Below, piece after piece: positions 14,557 to 20,980 of a stretch of DNA of 20,980 bases. Where the stretch lies: NCBI GenBank assembly GCA_937916405.1, contig CALFUF010000052.1:1-20980 (forward strand), written 5' to 3'. The notes under the pieces are model-generated. The model searched no databases. It was not told where the DNA came from and was given only the letters and a program-made list of their open reading frames with translations. The position numbers were made by a program, and so were the translations under genes. Every line of letters begins with the position of its first letter. The stretch's first letter is position 1. This DNA is from an uncultured Prevotella sp. GTDB lineage: Bacteria > Bacteroidota > Bacteroidia > Bacteroidales > Bacteroidaceae.

Positions 14557-15894
14557 ATGAAAAGAATCTTTCTAACAATGTCTCTTTTCCTACTGACCAG
14601 CGTACTGTTCGGACAGAGGAAATGGACATTACAAGAATGCATCGATTATGCGATGCAGAACAACATCACCCTGCAACAGGCAAGACTGATGAAAAAGACA
14701 GCAACAGAGACAAGAAAGCAGTCGCAGGCGGCACTGCTGCCCTCTCTCAATGCGTCTACCAACCAGACTGTGGGTTACCGTCCGTGGCTTGGGACTGGTA
14801 CGACCACCGTGTCCAACGGTACCGTTAACACTAAAGTCAATAAGACGTATTATAATGGTACGTATGGGGTTAATGCCTCCTGGACCGTATGGAACGGTAA
14901 TCAGAACCGCAACCAGTTGAAACTCAACAAGGTCGCTGAGGAACAGGCTGACTTGGATATCGCAGAGGCAGCCAACTCCATCCAAGAGCGTATCGCCCAA
15001 CTATATATCCAGGTCCTTTATCTCAACGAGGCTATCCATGTCAATGAGGAGAGTCTGGAGACCAGTAAGAAGAACGAGGAGCGAGGTAAGGAGATGGTGG
15101 AAGTCGGTAAGATGTCGAAGGCTGACCTTGCCCAACTCACAGCCCAACGAGCCACTGATGAGTATAACCTTGTAGAGGCAAAGAGCAACCTTGCCGACTA
15201 TAAACTGGAACTGAAACAGCTGCTGGAGATCACTGGTGAGCAGGAATTTGACATTGTGACCCTTGAAGCCTCTGACGAGCAGGCGCTGGCGGAGATCCCC
15301 TCATTAACTGGTGTTTACGAGAAGGCATTGGCACAGCGACCAGAGATACAGAATGCCAAACTCGATTTAAAGTCGAGCGACCTGCAGATGAAGATTGCCA
15401 AGGCTGGACACCTGCCGACCGTCAGTCTTTCCGGAGGTGTGGGGACAAGTACCGCCTCCATGAGTTCTAATGAATGGGGTACCCAGATGAAGACGAACTT
15501 CGATGCCTCCATCGGTGCCTCCCTCAGTATTCCCATCTTCGACAATCGTAAGACGAAGACGGCTATCAACAAAGCACAGATACAAAGGGAGCAGGCTTTG
15601 CTGGATATCCAGAACGAGCAGAAAGACCTCTACGCTACCGTTGAGGGCTATTGGCTGGATGCCAACACCAACCAACAGAAGTTCAAGGCAGCCCAGAGCT
15701 CCGTCGCCAGCGAGCAAGCCAGTTACGATTTGTTGTCGGAACAATTCCATTTAGGATTAAAGAACATCATCGAGCTGATGACTGGTAAGGACAAACTGCT
15801 CAAAGCGCAGCAGAACAAGTTACAGAGTAAGTACTTGACCATCTTGAACCAGCAACTGCTGTATTTCTACGAAGGGGAAACATTGAAAATATAA
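14557..15894 (+). CDS. TolC-family outer membrane efflux protein
   Basis: This is the outer-membrane channel of a tripartite export system. Of 445 residues, about 1-20 form a signal peptide (MKRIFLTMS...VLFGQ). The mature protein starts with WTLQECIDYAMQNN, the usual opening of the family. Two outer-membrane-efflux repeats follow, each with long Ala/Gln/Glu-rich helices: IQERIAQLYIQVLYLNEAI near 146-166, and a second set near 345-435 ending LLKAQQNKLQSKYLTILNQ. Gly/Ser/Thr/Asn-rich stretches near 70-110 and 290-325 suit the beta-barrel segments. It is the first gene of the operon, followed after 14 bases by the adaptor gene. Confidence 0.94.
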   Translation: MKRIFLTMSLFLLTSVLFGQRKWTLQECIDYAMQNNITLQQARLMKKTATETRKQSQAALLPSLNASTNQTVGYRPWLGTGTTTVSNGTVNTKVNKTYYNGTYGVNASWTVWNGNQNRNQLKLNKVAEEQADLDIAEAANSIQERIAQLYIQVLYLNEAIHVNEESLETSKKNEERGKEMVEVGKMSKADLAQLTAQRATDEYNLVEAKSNLADYKLELKQLLEITGEQEFDIVTLEASDEQALAEIPSLTGVYEKALAQRPEIQNAKLDLKSSDLQMKIAKAGHLPTVSLSGGVGTSTASMSSNEWGTQMKTNFDASIGASLSIPIFDNRKTKTAINKAQIQREQALLDIQNEQKDLYATVEGYWLDANTNQQKFKAAQSSVASEQASYDLLSEQFHLGLKNIIELMTGKDKLLKAQQNKLQSKYLTILNQQLLYFYEGETLKI

Positions 15895-15908
15895 AACAAA
15901 AAAGATAT

Positions 15909-17102
15909 ATGAAGAACAAGAAAGTATGGATTGGTGTGGGTGTTGTAGCCCTCCTTGTCCTCGTTTACTTCCTGCTGTTAGGAGGAAAGAAAGAAGAGAA
16001 AGTCTCGTTTGAGACAGCGAAAGTAGAAAAACTGAACATCCACACCAGCATCACGGCAACAGGTACTATCGAGCCTGTCACCTCCGTGACCGTTGGTACA
16101 CAGGTCAGCGGTATCGTGTCAAAGCTTTATGTCGACTACAATAGCGTGGTGAAGAAAGGGCAAGTCATCGCCGAGCTCGACAAGACCAACCTGACCAGTG
16201 AGCTGAACACGGCAAAGGCGAACCTTGCGTCAGCACAAAGTACCCTGAACTACGAACAGGCGAACTTCAACAGGTACCAGACCCTTTATGACAAGGGACT
16301 CGTCAGTGCCAACGACTATGAGAACGCTCGTCTCTCCTACGAGAAAGCACGTCAGACGGTGAACTCCTCCCGTGAGAGTGTTCATAAGGCACAGACCAAC
16401 CTGGGCTATGCCACCATCACCTCCCCTATCGACGGTGTGGTATTGTCGAAATCAGTAGAGGAAGGACAAACCGTTGCCGCCTCCTTCAATACCCCTGAGC
16501 TCTTCAATATCGCCCAAGACCTGACGGATATGCGTGTGATTGCGGACATCGATGAGGCGGATATCGGTGGAGTGAAAGAAGGACAGCGTGTGACCTTTAC
16601 GGTTGACGCCTTCCCAGACGACTCCTTCGAGGGACGAGTGACACAGGTACGTCAGCAGGCAACCACAGAGAGTAATGTGGTGACTTACGAGGTGGTGATC
16701 TCCGCTCCGAATAAAGACCTGAAACTCATGCCCGGACTGACGGCTAATGTCACTATCTTCACCTTAGAGTTGAACAATGCCCTTGCCGTTCCCTCAAAGG
16801 CATTACGCTTCACACCTAATGAGGCTATCCTCAGCGAGGGAGAGCAGATCGCAGACTGTCAGGGTGACCATAAGTTATGGACGAAGGAAGGAAACACCTT
16901 TAAGGCTTACAAGGTGGAGACAGGTACCAGCAATGGTATACTGACAGAGATCAAGAGCGGCATCAAGGAAGGTACGGAGGTTCTTGTCGACTTCAATATC
17001 GCCGGCGGTGAAGTCTCTGGAGGAGAACAGCAGGCAAGCAACCCCTTCATGCCACATCCACGAAACAATAACAACAAGAACGGTAATAACCAAAAGAAGT
17101 AG
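15909..17102 (+). CDS. MacA-type periplasmic adaptor protein
   Basis: This HlyD/RND-superfamily adaptor links an inner-membrane ABC transporter to the TolC-type channel. It has 397 residues. An N-terminal membrane anchor spans about 6-25. One half of a lipoyl domain is at 60-91 (GTQVSGIVSKLYVDYNSVVKKGQVIAELD), a helical hairpin rich in Ala/Ser/Asn spans about 92-166, and the second lipoyl half is at 167-190 (ATITSPIDGVVLSKSVEEGQTV). Beta-barrel and membrane-proximal domains follow. The C-terminus ends in an Asn/Lys-rich low-complexity tail of about 15 residues after a Pro/His segment. The downstream ATPase and FtsX-type permease identify the pump as MacAB-like rather than RND. Gap to the ATPase gene: 3 bases. 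Confidence 0.93.
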   Translation: MKNKKVWIGVGVVALLVLVYFLLLGGKKEEKVSFETAKVEKLNIHTSITATGTIEPVTSVTVGTQVSGIVSKLYVDYNSVVKKGQVIAELDKTNLTSELNTAKANLASAQSTLNYEQANFNRYQTLYDKGLVSANDYENARLSYEKARQTVNSSRESVHKAQTNLGYATITSPIDGVVLSKSVEEGQTVAASFNTPELFNIAQDLTDMRVIADIDEADIGGVKEGQRVTFTVDAFPDDSFEGRVTQVRQQATTESNVVTYEVVISAPNKDLKLMPGLTANVTIFTLELNNALAVPSKALRFTPNEAILSEGEQIADCQGDHKLWTKEGNTFKAYKVETGTSNGILTEIKSGIKEGTEVLVDFNIAGGEVSGGEQQASNPFMPHPRNNNNKNGNNQKK

Positions 17103-17105
17103 GAT

Positions 17106-17888
17106 ATGGAGCAAAGTGCTAATGGCAAACAACCAACGGAAAACCGTAAAGTCGTCATCGAGCTGCAAGACGTGAAGCGTTACTTTCAGGTGGGCAGTGA
17201 GACGGTGAAGGCATTGCGTGGTGTCTCGTTCAAGATCTACGAGGGCGAGTTTGTCACCATTCAAGGCACTTCCGGCTCTGGTAAGTCGACTTTGCTGAAC
17301 CAGCTTGGTTGTCTGGACACCCCTACCAGCGGGGAATATTTCCTCGATGGGGTACCTGTCCGTACGATGTCGAAGACCCAGCGTGCTCATCTGCGTAATC
17401 AGAAGATCGGCTTCGTGTTCCAGAACTACAACCTGCTGGCGAAGACCACTGCCGTGGAGAACGTGGAGTTGCCACTGATGTATAATAATAAGTATGATGC
17501 CAAGCAGCGTCGTGCCGCTGCCGTCAAGGCATTAGAGGCGGTAGGACTGGGTGACCGTCTGGAGCATAAGTCCAACCAGATGTCGGGAGGACAGATGCAG
17601 CGTGTCGCTATTGCCCGTGCTCTGGTCAACGACCCTGCCGTGCTCCTTGCCGACGAGGCAACTGGTAACCTTGACACACGCACCTCTTTTGAGATGCTGG
17701 TGCTCTTTCAGGAGTTATACCGACAGGGACACACGATTATCTTCGTGACCCACAACCCGGAGATTGCTGAGTACAGCAGTCGTAACATCAATCTGCGTGA
17801 CGGTAAGATACGCGAGGACACCATCAATACGAATATCAAGTCGGCAGCCGAGGCTCTTGCCGCCCTGCCTAAACCGCAAGACGATTAA
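17106..17888 (+). CDS. MacB-type ABC transporter ATPase
   Basis: This is the cytosolic ATPase of the export pump. The 260 residues carry all expected motifs: Walker A GTSGSGKS (54-61), Q-loop Q106, signature MSGGQ (159-163), Walker B VLLADE with E184, D-loop GNLD (187-190) and H-loop H216. The MacB/LolD subfamily marks are LGCLDTPTSGEY after Walker A and FQNYNLL after the Q-loop. E. coli MacB fuses ATPase and permease in one chain; here they are separate genes 2 bases apart, a common arrangement. A start nearer residue 16 is possible, as the first 15 residues are polar and not part of the domain. Confidence 0.95.
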   Translation: MEQSANGKQPTENRKVVIELQDVKRYFQVGSETVKALRGVSFKIYEGEFVTIQGTSGSGKSTLLNQLGCLDTPTSGEYFLDGVPVRTMSKTQRAHLRNQKIGFVFQNYNLLAKTTAVENVELPLMYNNKYDAKQRRAAAVKALEAVGLGDRLEHKSNQMSGGQMQRVAIARALVNDPAVLLADEATGNLDTRTSFEMLVLFQELYRQGHTIIFVTHNPEIAEYSSRNINLRDGKIREDTINTNIKSAAEALAALPKPQDD

Positions 17889-17890
17889 CA

Positions 17891-19108
17891 ATGAATATAC
17901 TAAACCTTTTCAAAGTCAGTTTCAAGGCAGTGGCAAATAACAAGATGCGCTCCTTCCTCTCCATGCTCGGTATTATCATCGGAGTGGCTGCCGTCATCAT
18001 CATGATGGCGATAGGACAAGGGTCGAAGGAGAGTATCCGCCAGGAATTGTCGACGATGGGCACCAACCTGCTGACCATCCGCCCAGGTGCCGATATGCGT
18101 GGTGGAGTCCGTCAGGACCCGTCCAGCATGCAGACACTGAAGCAAGCGGATTATGAGCGTATTATGCGTGAGAAGAAGTTCGTCACGAAGGTATCGCCTG
18201 AGGTGACGGCAAGCGGACAGGTCATCTATGGTAATAACAACACCAACACGTCGATGTATGGTGAGTCTACTGAGTACCTGGACATCAAGCAATGGGAGAT
18301 CGAGGATGGTGAGTGCTTCACTGATGAGGACATCAAAAAAGCCGCCAAGGTAGTGGTGGTGGGTAAGACCATCGTCACGGAGTTGTTTGGTGAGAATGTC
18401 GACCCTATCGGCAAGACCATCCGCTTCAAGTCTATCCCCATGCGTATTGTGGGCGTGCTGAAGTCGAAGGGTTATAACTCTTGGGGTATGGACCAGGATA
18501 ATGTGATAATAGCCCCCTATACCACGGTGATGAAGCGTATAGCGGCACAGACATGGTACTCGAGTATCGTCTGTTCGGCTGTCACGGAAGAGTTGTCTGA
18601 TGCCGCCATTGAGGAGTTGACCCAGATACTACGTGACAACCACAAGATTAAGGGAGACGCCGATGACGACTTCACCATCCGCTCACAGGCTGAGATGATG
18701 GAGACGATGTCGTCAACGATGGATACGGTGACACTGATCCTGGTCGTTGCCGCAGCCTTCTCACTACTCGTTGCCGGTATCGGTATCATGAACATCATGC
18801 TGGTATCAGTGACAGAGCGCACCAAGGAGATAGGACTGCGCATGGCGGTAGGCGCCACAGGAGCGGTTATCTCCATGCAGTTCCTGATAGAGTCAGTACT
18901 TATCAGTGTCACAGGCGGACTATTAGGTATCTTAGTAGGCTGTTCGGCAAGTGCGGGACTGAGTATCTTTAGTATGCCCAGCAGTGTACCGGCATGGTCT
19001 ATCTATGTGTCCTTCCTCGTCTGCGTCTTTATTGGAGTGCTGTTTGGTTATATCCCAGCCCAGAAGGCTGCCAATATGGATCCTATAGAAGCTATCCGAC
19101 ATGAATAA
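17891..19108 (+). CDS. FtsX/MacB-type ABC permease
   Basis: This is the inner-membrane subunit of the pump: 405 residues with the four-helix FtsX topology. Helix 1 lies near 24-43 (MLGIIIGVAAVIIMMAIGQG, typical MacB opening). A periplasmic domain of about 235 residues follows (45-278), with VVVVGKTIVTELFGENVDPIGKTI typical of MacB_PCD. Helices 2-4 lie near 279-305, 330-358 and 371-390. The cytosolic loop VTERTKEIGLRMAVGAT (307-323) and the C-terminus AANMDPIEAIRHE are family signatures. These proteins do not transport through the membrane like classical exporters; they drive periplasmic substrates through the TolC channel. The 3' end overlaps the kinase gene by 8 bases. Confidence 0.94.
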   Translation: MNILNLFKVSFKAVANNKMRSFLSMLGIIIGVAAVIIMMAIGQGSKESIRQELSTMGTNLLTIRPGADMRGGVRQDPSSMQTLKQADYERIMREKKFVTKVSPEVTASGQVIYGNNNTNTSMYGESTEYLDIKQWEIEDGECFTDEDIKKAAKVVVVGKTIVTELFGENVDPIGKTIRFKSIPMRIVGVLKSKGYNSWGMDQDNVIIAPYTTVMKRIAAQTWYSSIVCSAVTEELSDAAIEELTQILRDNHKIKGDADDDFTIRSQAEMMETMSSTMDTVTLILVVAAAFSLLVAGIGIMNIMLVSVTERTKEIGLRMAVGATGAVISMQFLIESVLISVTGGLLGILVGCSASAGLSIFSMPSSVPAWSIYVSFLVCVFIGVLFGYIPAQKAANMDPIEAIRHE

Positions 19109-20129
19109 GAAAATTGAGATCGTCTTGCATATCGCCGCATGGCTGGTGATGTTCCTGTCGCCTATGATTTTCATGAACCAGGGACATGGTGTCACCCCTG
19201 TCCAGTTCCTGACCATGTGTACAGTACCCATCGCCTTCATGATCGTGTTCTACATGAATTTCCTGTGGCTCACACCGCATTACTTTGTGCCAGGTCGTCA
19301 CCGCTACTATTTCATCATCAACTTCGTGGTGATTATCACGTTAGGTATCGGACTGCATTTCTGGATGGATTACACCCGTCAACTGTTCCATCCCAATCAG
19401 CACTACACCACCTCGCTGAACACCCTTGGCTTCATCCTGCGTGACATCTTTAACTTGATGATATCCGCCACGATAGCCACCCTCATTAAACTTTCTTTCA
19501 AGTGGTATCGCGCGGAACGTATCAGACGGGATGAGGAAGCTGCAAGGGTGGAGGCGGAACTGAACACGTTGCGATGGCAGATCAGTCCACACTTCCTGCT
19601 GAACACCCTCAACAATATCTATGCCTTGACCGCTTTCGACACGCCCAAGGCACAGGAGTCGATACAGGAGCTGTCTAAGATGCTGCGCCATATCCTTTAT
19701 GACAACCAGCAGCCCACCGTTCCTGTTGCCGACGAGGTGGAGTTTATGCAGAACTATATCCAACTGATGCGCATCAGACTCCCTGAGTCTGTGGAGATTG
19801 ATGCCCAGTTCTCTATCCAGACCCCCCAACAGCAAGTGGCGCCCATGCTTTTCATCTCACTTGTCGAGAATGCCTTCAAGCATGGGGTCAGCCCTACCCT
19901 CCCCAGCTTCATCCATTTGCGGATGACTGCGGATAACAAACAGATCGTCTTCGACATCACCAACTCCAACTATCCCAAGGATCAGCAGGACCATAGCGGA
20001 CATGGTGTCGGACTCTCTCAAGTACAACGTCGCCTTGACCTCACCTATCCGGAGCAATATGTATGGGAGAAAGGGGTCAGCAGCGACGGCAAGACCTATC
20101 ATTCCCAAATAGTCATCTCAAAATTATAA
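19101..20129 (+). CDS. LytS/YehU-type sensor histidine kinase
   Basis: This membrane histidine kinase of 342 residues partners the LytTR regulator 4 bases downstream. Four hydrophobic helices lie near 8-25, 38-58, 69-88 and 110-133, with no separate sensor domain, so the signal is probably read in or at the membrane. A short coiled coil (138-158) leads to the His_kinase domain with phospho-acceptor H164 in WQISPHFLLNTLNNIYAL. The ATPase domain has N257 in SLVENAFKHG and GHGVGL (300-305). Its ATG lies inside the end of the permease gene (8-base overlap), suggesting translational coupling. Genomic position implies it senses the pump's substrate or envelope stress, but this is inference. Confidence 0.94.
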   Translation: MNKKIEIVLHIAAWLVMFLSPMIFMNQGHGVTPVQFLTMCTVPIAFMIVFYMNFLWLTPHYFVPGRHRYYFIINFVVIITLGIGLHFWMDYTRQLFHPNQHYTTSLNTLGFILRDIFNLMISATIATLIKLSFKWYRAERIRRDEEAARVEAELNTLRWQISPHFLLNTLNNIYALTAFDTPKAQESIQELSKMLRHILYDNQQPTVPVADEVEFMQNYIQLMRIRLPESVEIDAQFSIQTPQQQVAPMLFISLVENAFKHGVSPTLPSFIHLRMTADNKQIVFDITNSNYPKDQQDHSGHGVGLSQVQRRLDLTYPEQYVWEKGVSSDGKTYHSQIVISKL

Positions 20130-20133
20130 AGCT

Positions 20134-20844
20134 ATGACCATCACTTGCGCAATCATCGACGACGAGCCATTAGCCGCCGGACTATTAAAAAGCTATGTGG
20201 AGAAGACTCCCTTCCTGCAGATGATCGGAACCTATGGCAGTGCCATAGAGGCTATGAAAGAACTCAGATCCAATCCTGCACAACTGCTCTTCCTTGACAT
20301 TCAGATGCCGGAACTCTCTGGTATCGAGTTTGCCAAGATACTACCAGAAAGCACGAAGATTATATTCACCACCGCCTTCCAGCAATATGCCATTGAGGGC
20401 TATAAGGTGAATGCGCTCGACTATCTGATGAAACCCATCTCGTATGACGACTTCCTCACTGCCGCCAACAAAGCACTCGACTGGTTTACCATCGCCCAGA
20501 AACAGGAACTGTATGCACGTGACCGCTTTGTGTTCATCAAGAGCGACTACAAACTGGTACGTGTCAACCTGGACGACATCCTGTATATCGAGGGACTGAA
20601 AGACTATGTCCGTTTCTATCTCGCTGACGGCACCCGCAACATGAGTCTCATGAACATGAAGAAGATTGAGGACTACCTACCCCGTCCTGAGTTCCTGCGC
20701 ACCCATCGCAGCTTCATCGTTCACATGCCGCTCGCCCAACAGGTCGACCGTCTCCGCATTGTCTTCGGTGACCAGTTCATCCCCGTCTCCGACTCCTACA
20801 AGGAGGAGGTACAGGATTACCTCGATGCCCACACCTTAGTGTGA
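20134..20844 (+). CDS. LytTR-family response regulator
   Basis: This DNA-binding response regulator has 236 residues. The receiver domain (1 to about 118) has acidic pocket D9, D10 and E11, phospho-acceptor D55 in LLFLDIQMPELSG, T79/T80 and K100 in YLMKPIS. The C-terminal LytTR domain (about 133-236) shows the usual DRFVFIKSDYKLVRVNLDDILYIEGLKDYV pattern in pieces and LRTHRSFIVHM near 198-208. It is the last gene of the operon, 4 bases after its cognate kinase. By analogy with other LytTR pairs next to transporters, it probably controls the upstream efflux genes. Confidence 0.95.
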   Translation: MTITCAIIDDEPLAAGLLKSYVEKTPFLQMIGTYGSAIEAMKELRSNPAQLLFLDIQMPELSGIEFAKILPESTKIIFTTAFQQYAIEGYKVNALDYLMKPISYDDFLTAANKALDWFTIAQKQELYARDRFVFIKSDYKLVRVNLDDILYIEGLKDYVRFYLADGTRNMSLMNMKKIEDYLPRPEFLRTHRSFIVHMPLAQQVDRLRIVFGDQFIPVSDSYKEEVQDYLDAHTLV

Positions 20845-20980
20845 CACTGTCTCCGATGCCTCCGATCGCAGTGAGTAATGCCTTGCGTAGGGGTATCCGA
20901 TTACTGTTGTTGGGGTATTAGCCCGTCCTTCGAGGGGTAAAGTGGCATCCTTTCAACCGTTCGGCTCCAGCCGAACAACT
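20845..20980 (+). other. Non-coding tail with tandem 9-mers and hairpins
   Basis: After the last stop there is no reading frame I can support. CTCCGATGC (20851-20859) is followed at once by the near-copy CTCCGATCG (20860-20868). AGTAAT (20874-20879) can pair with ATTACT (20900-20905). A perfect 7-bp hairpin, GTTCGGC/GCCGAAC, pairs 20959-20965 with 20970-20976 around TCCA. The window ends 4 bases later, so a following U-tract (which would make this the operon terminator) cannot be seen. Confidence 0.45.

Noticed and set aside
20871..20940. Resemblance to 16S rRNA fragments
   Set aside because: GTGAGTAATGCC and GTATTAGCCC each recall 16S rRNA, but one would be sense and the other antisense, and no extended match surrounds them.

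Overview
The window looks like chromosomal DNA of a Bacteroidota species, most likely order Bacteroidales and plausibly Prevotellaceae. Several genes are preceded by the Bacteroidetes-type promoter (a TAnnTTTG -7 box, in the best two cases with TTTG exactly 20 nt upstream), Shine-Dalgarno sequences are largely absent, and the HU / 29-residue basic protein / RNase G order and the DUF4301-type protein are typical of this group. The genus is an inference. I see no mobile element, phage, CRISPR array, tRNA or rRNA gene.

Layout. Positions 1-210 hold a structured RNA candidate closed by a 12-bp stem and followed by a U-tract; the identity is open, and 6S-like RNA is one possibility. Then come riboflavin synthase (244-846), an HU/IHF-type protein, a very small basic ribosomal-type protein (1333-1422), a long intergenic hairpin, RNase G/E (1516-3093) and a membrane GT2 glycosyltransferase (3107-4285). 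A second unit with its own promoter carries a sensorless hybrid histidine kinase (4362-5612) and a membrane-anchored endonuclease/exonuclease/phosphatase protein (5626-6690), ending at a bidirectional terminator. On the minus strand, fabD, a cytosolic GH13 amylase-family enzyme and an AlaX-type tRNA editing protein form a tight three-gene operon (9762 to 6745). A divergent promoter region separates it from a 505-residue DUF4301-type protein (9923-11440) and a small AT-rich lipoprotein (11469-11927). A convergent terminator separates these from a class A penicillin-binding protein on the minus strand (14317-11984).

The last third (14557-20844) is a compact six-gene plus-strand operon: TolC-type outer-membrane protein, MacA-type adaptor, MacB-type ATPase and a separate FtsX/MacB-type permease, followed by a LytS-type histidine kinase and a LytTR response regulator. 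The first four genes would build an envelope-spanning efflux pump and the last two its probable regulator. A perfect 9-bp inverted repeat sits just upstream of the operon promoter.

Most of the window is conserved housekeeping sequence. The points most worth a second look are the 5' structured RNA, the DUF4301 protein (whose motif order recalls nucleotide-sugar pyrophosphorylases), the hairpin in the rng leader, and the regulation of the efflux/two-component operon.
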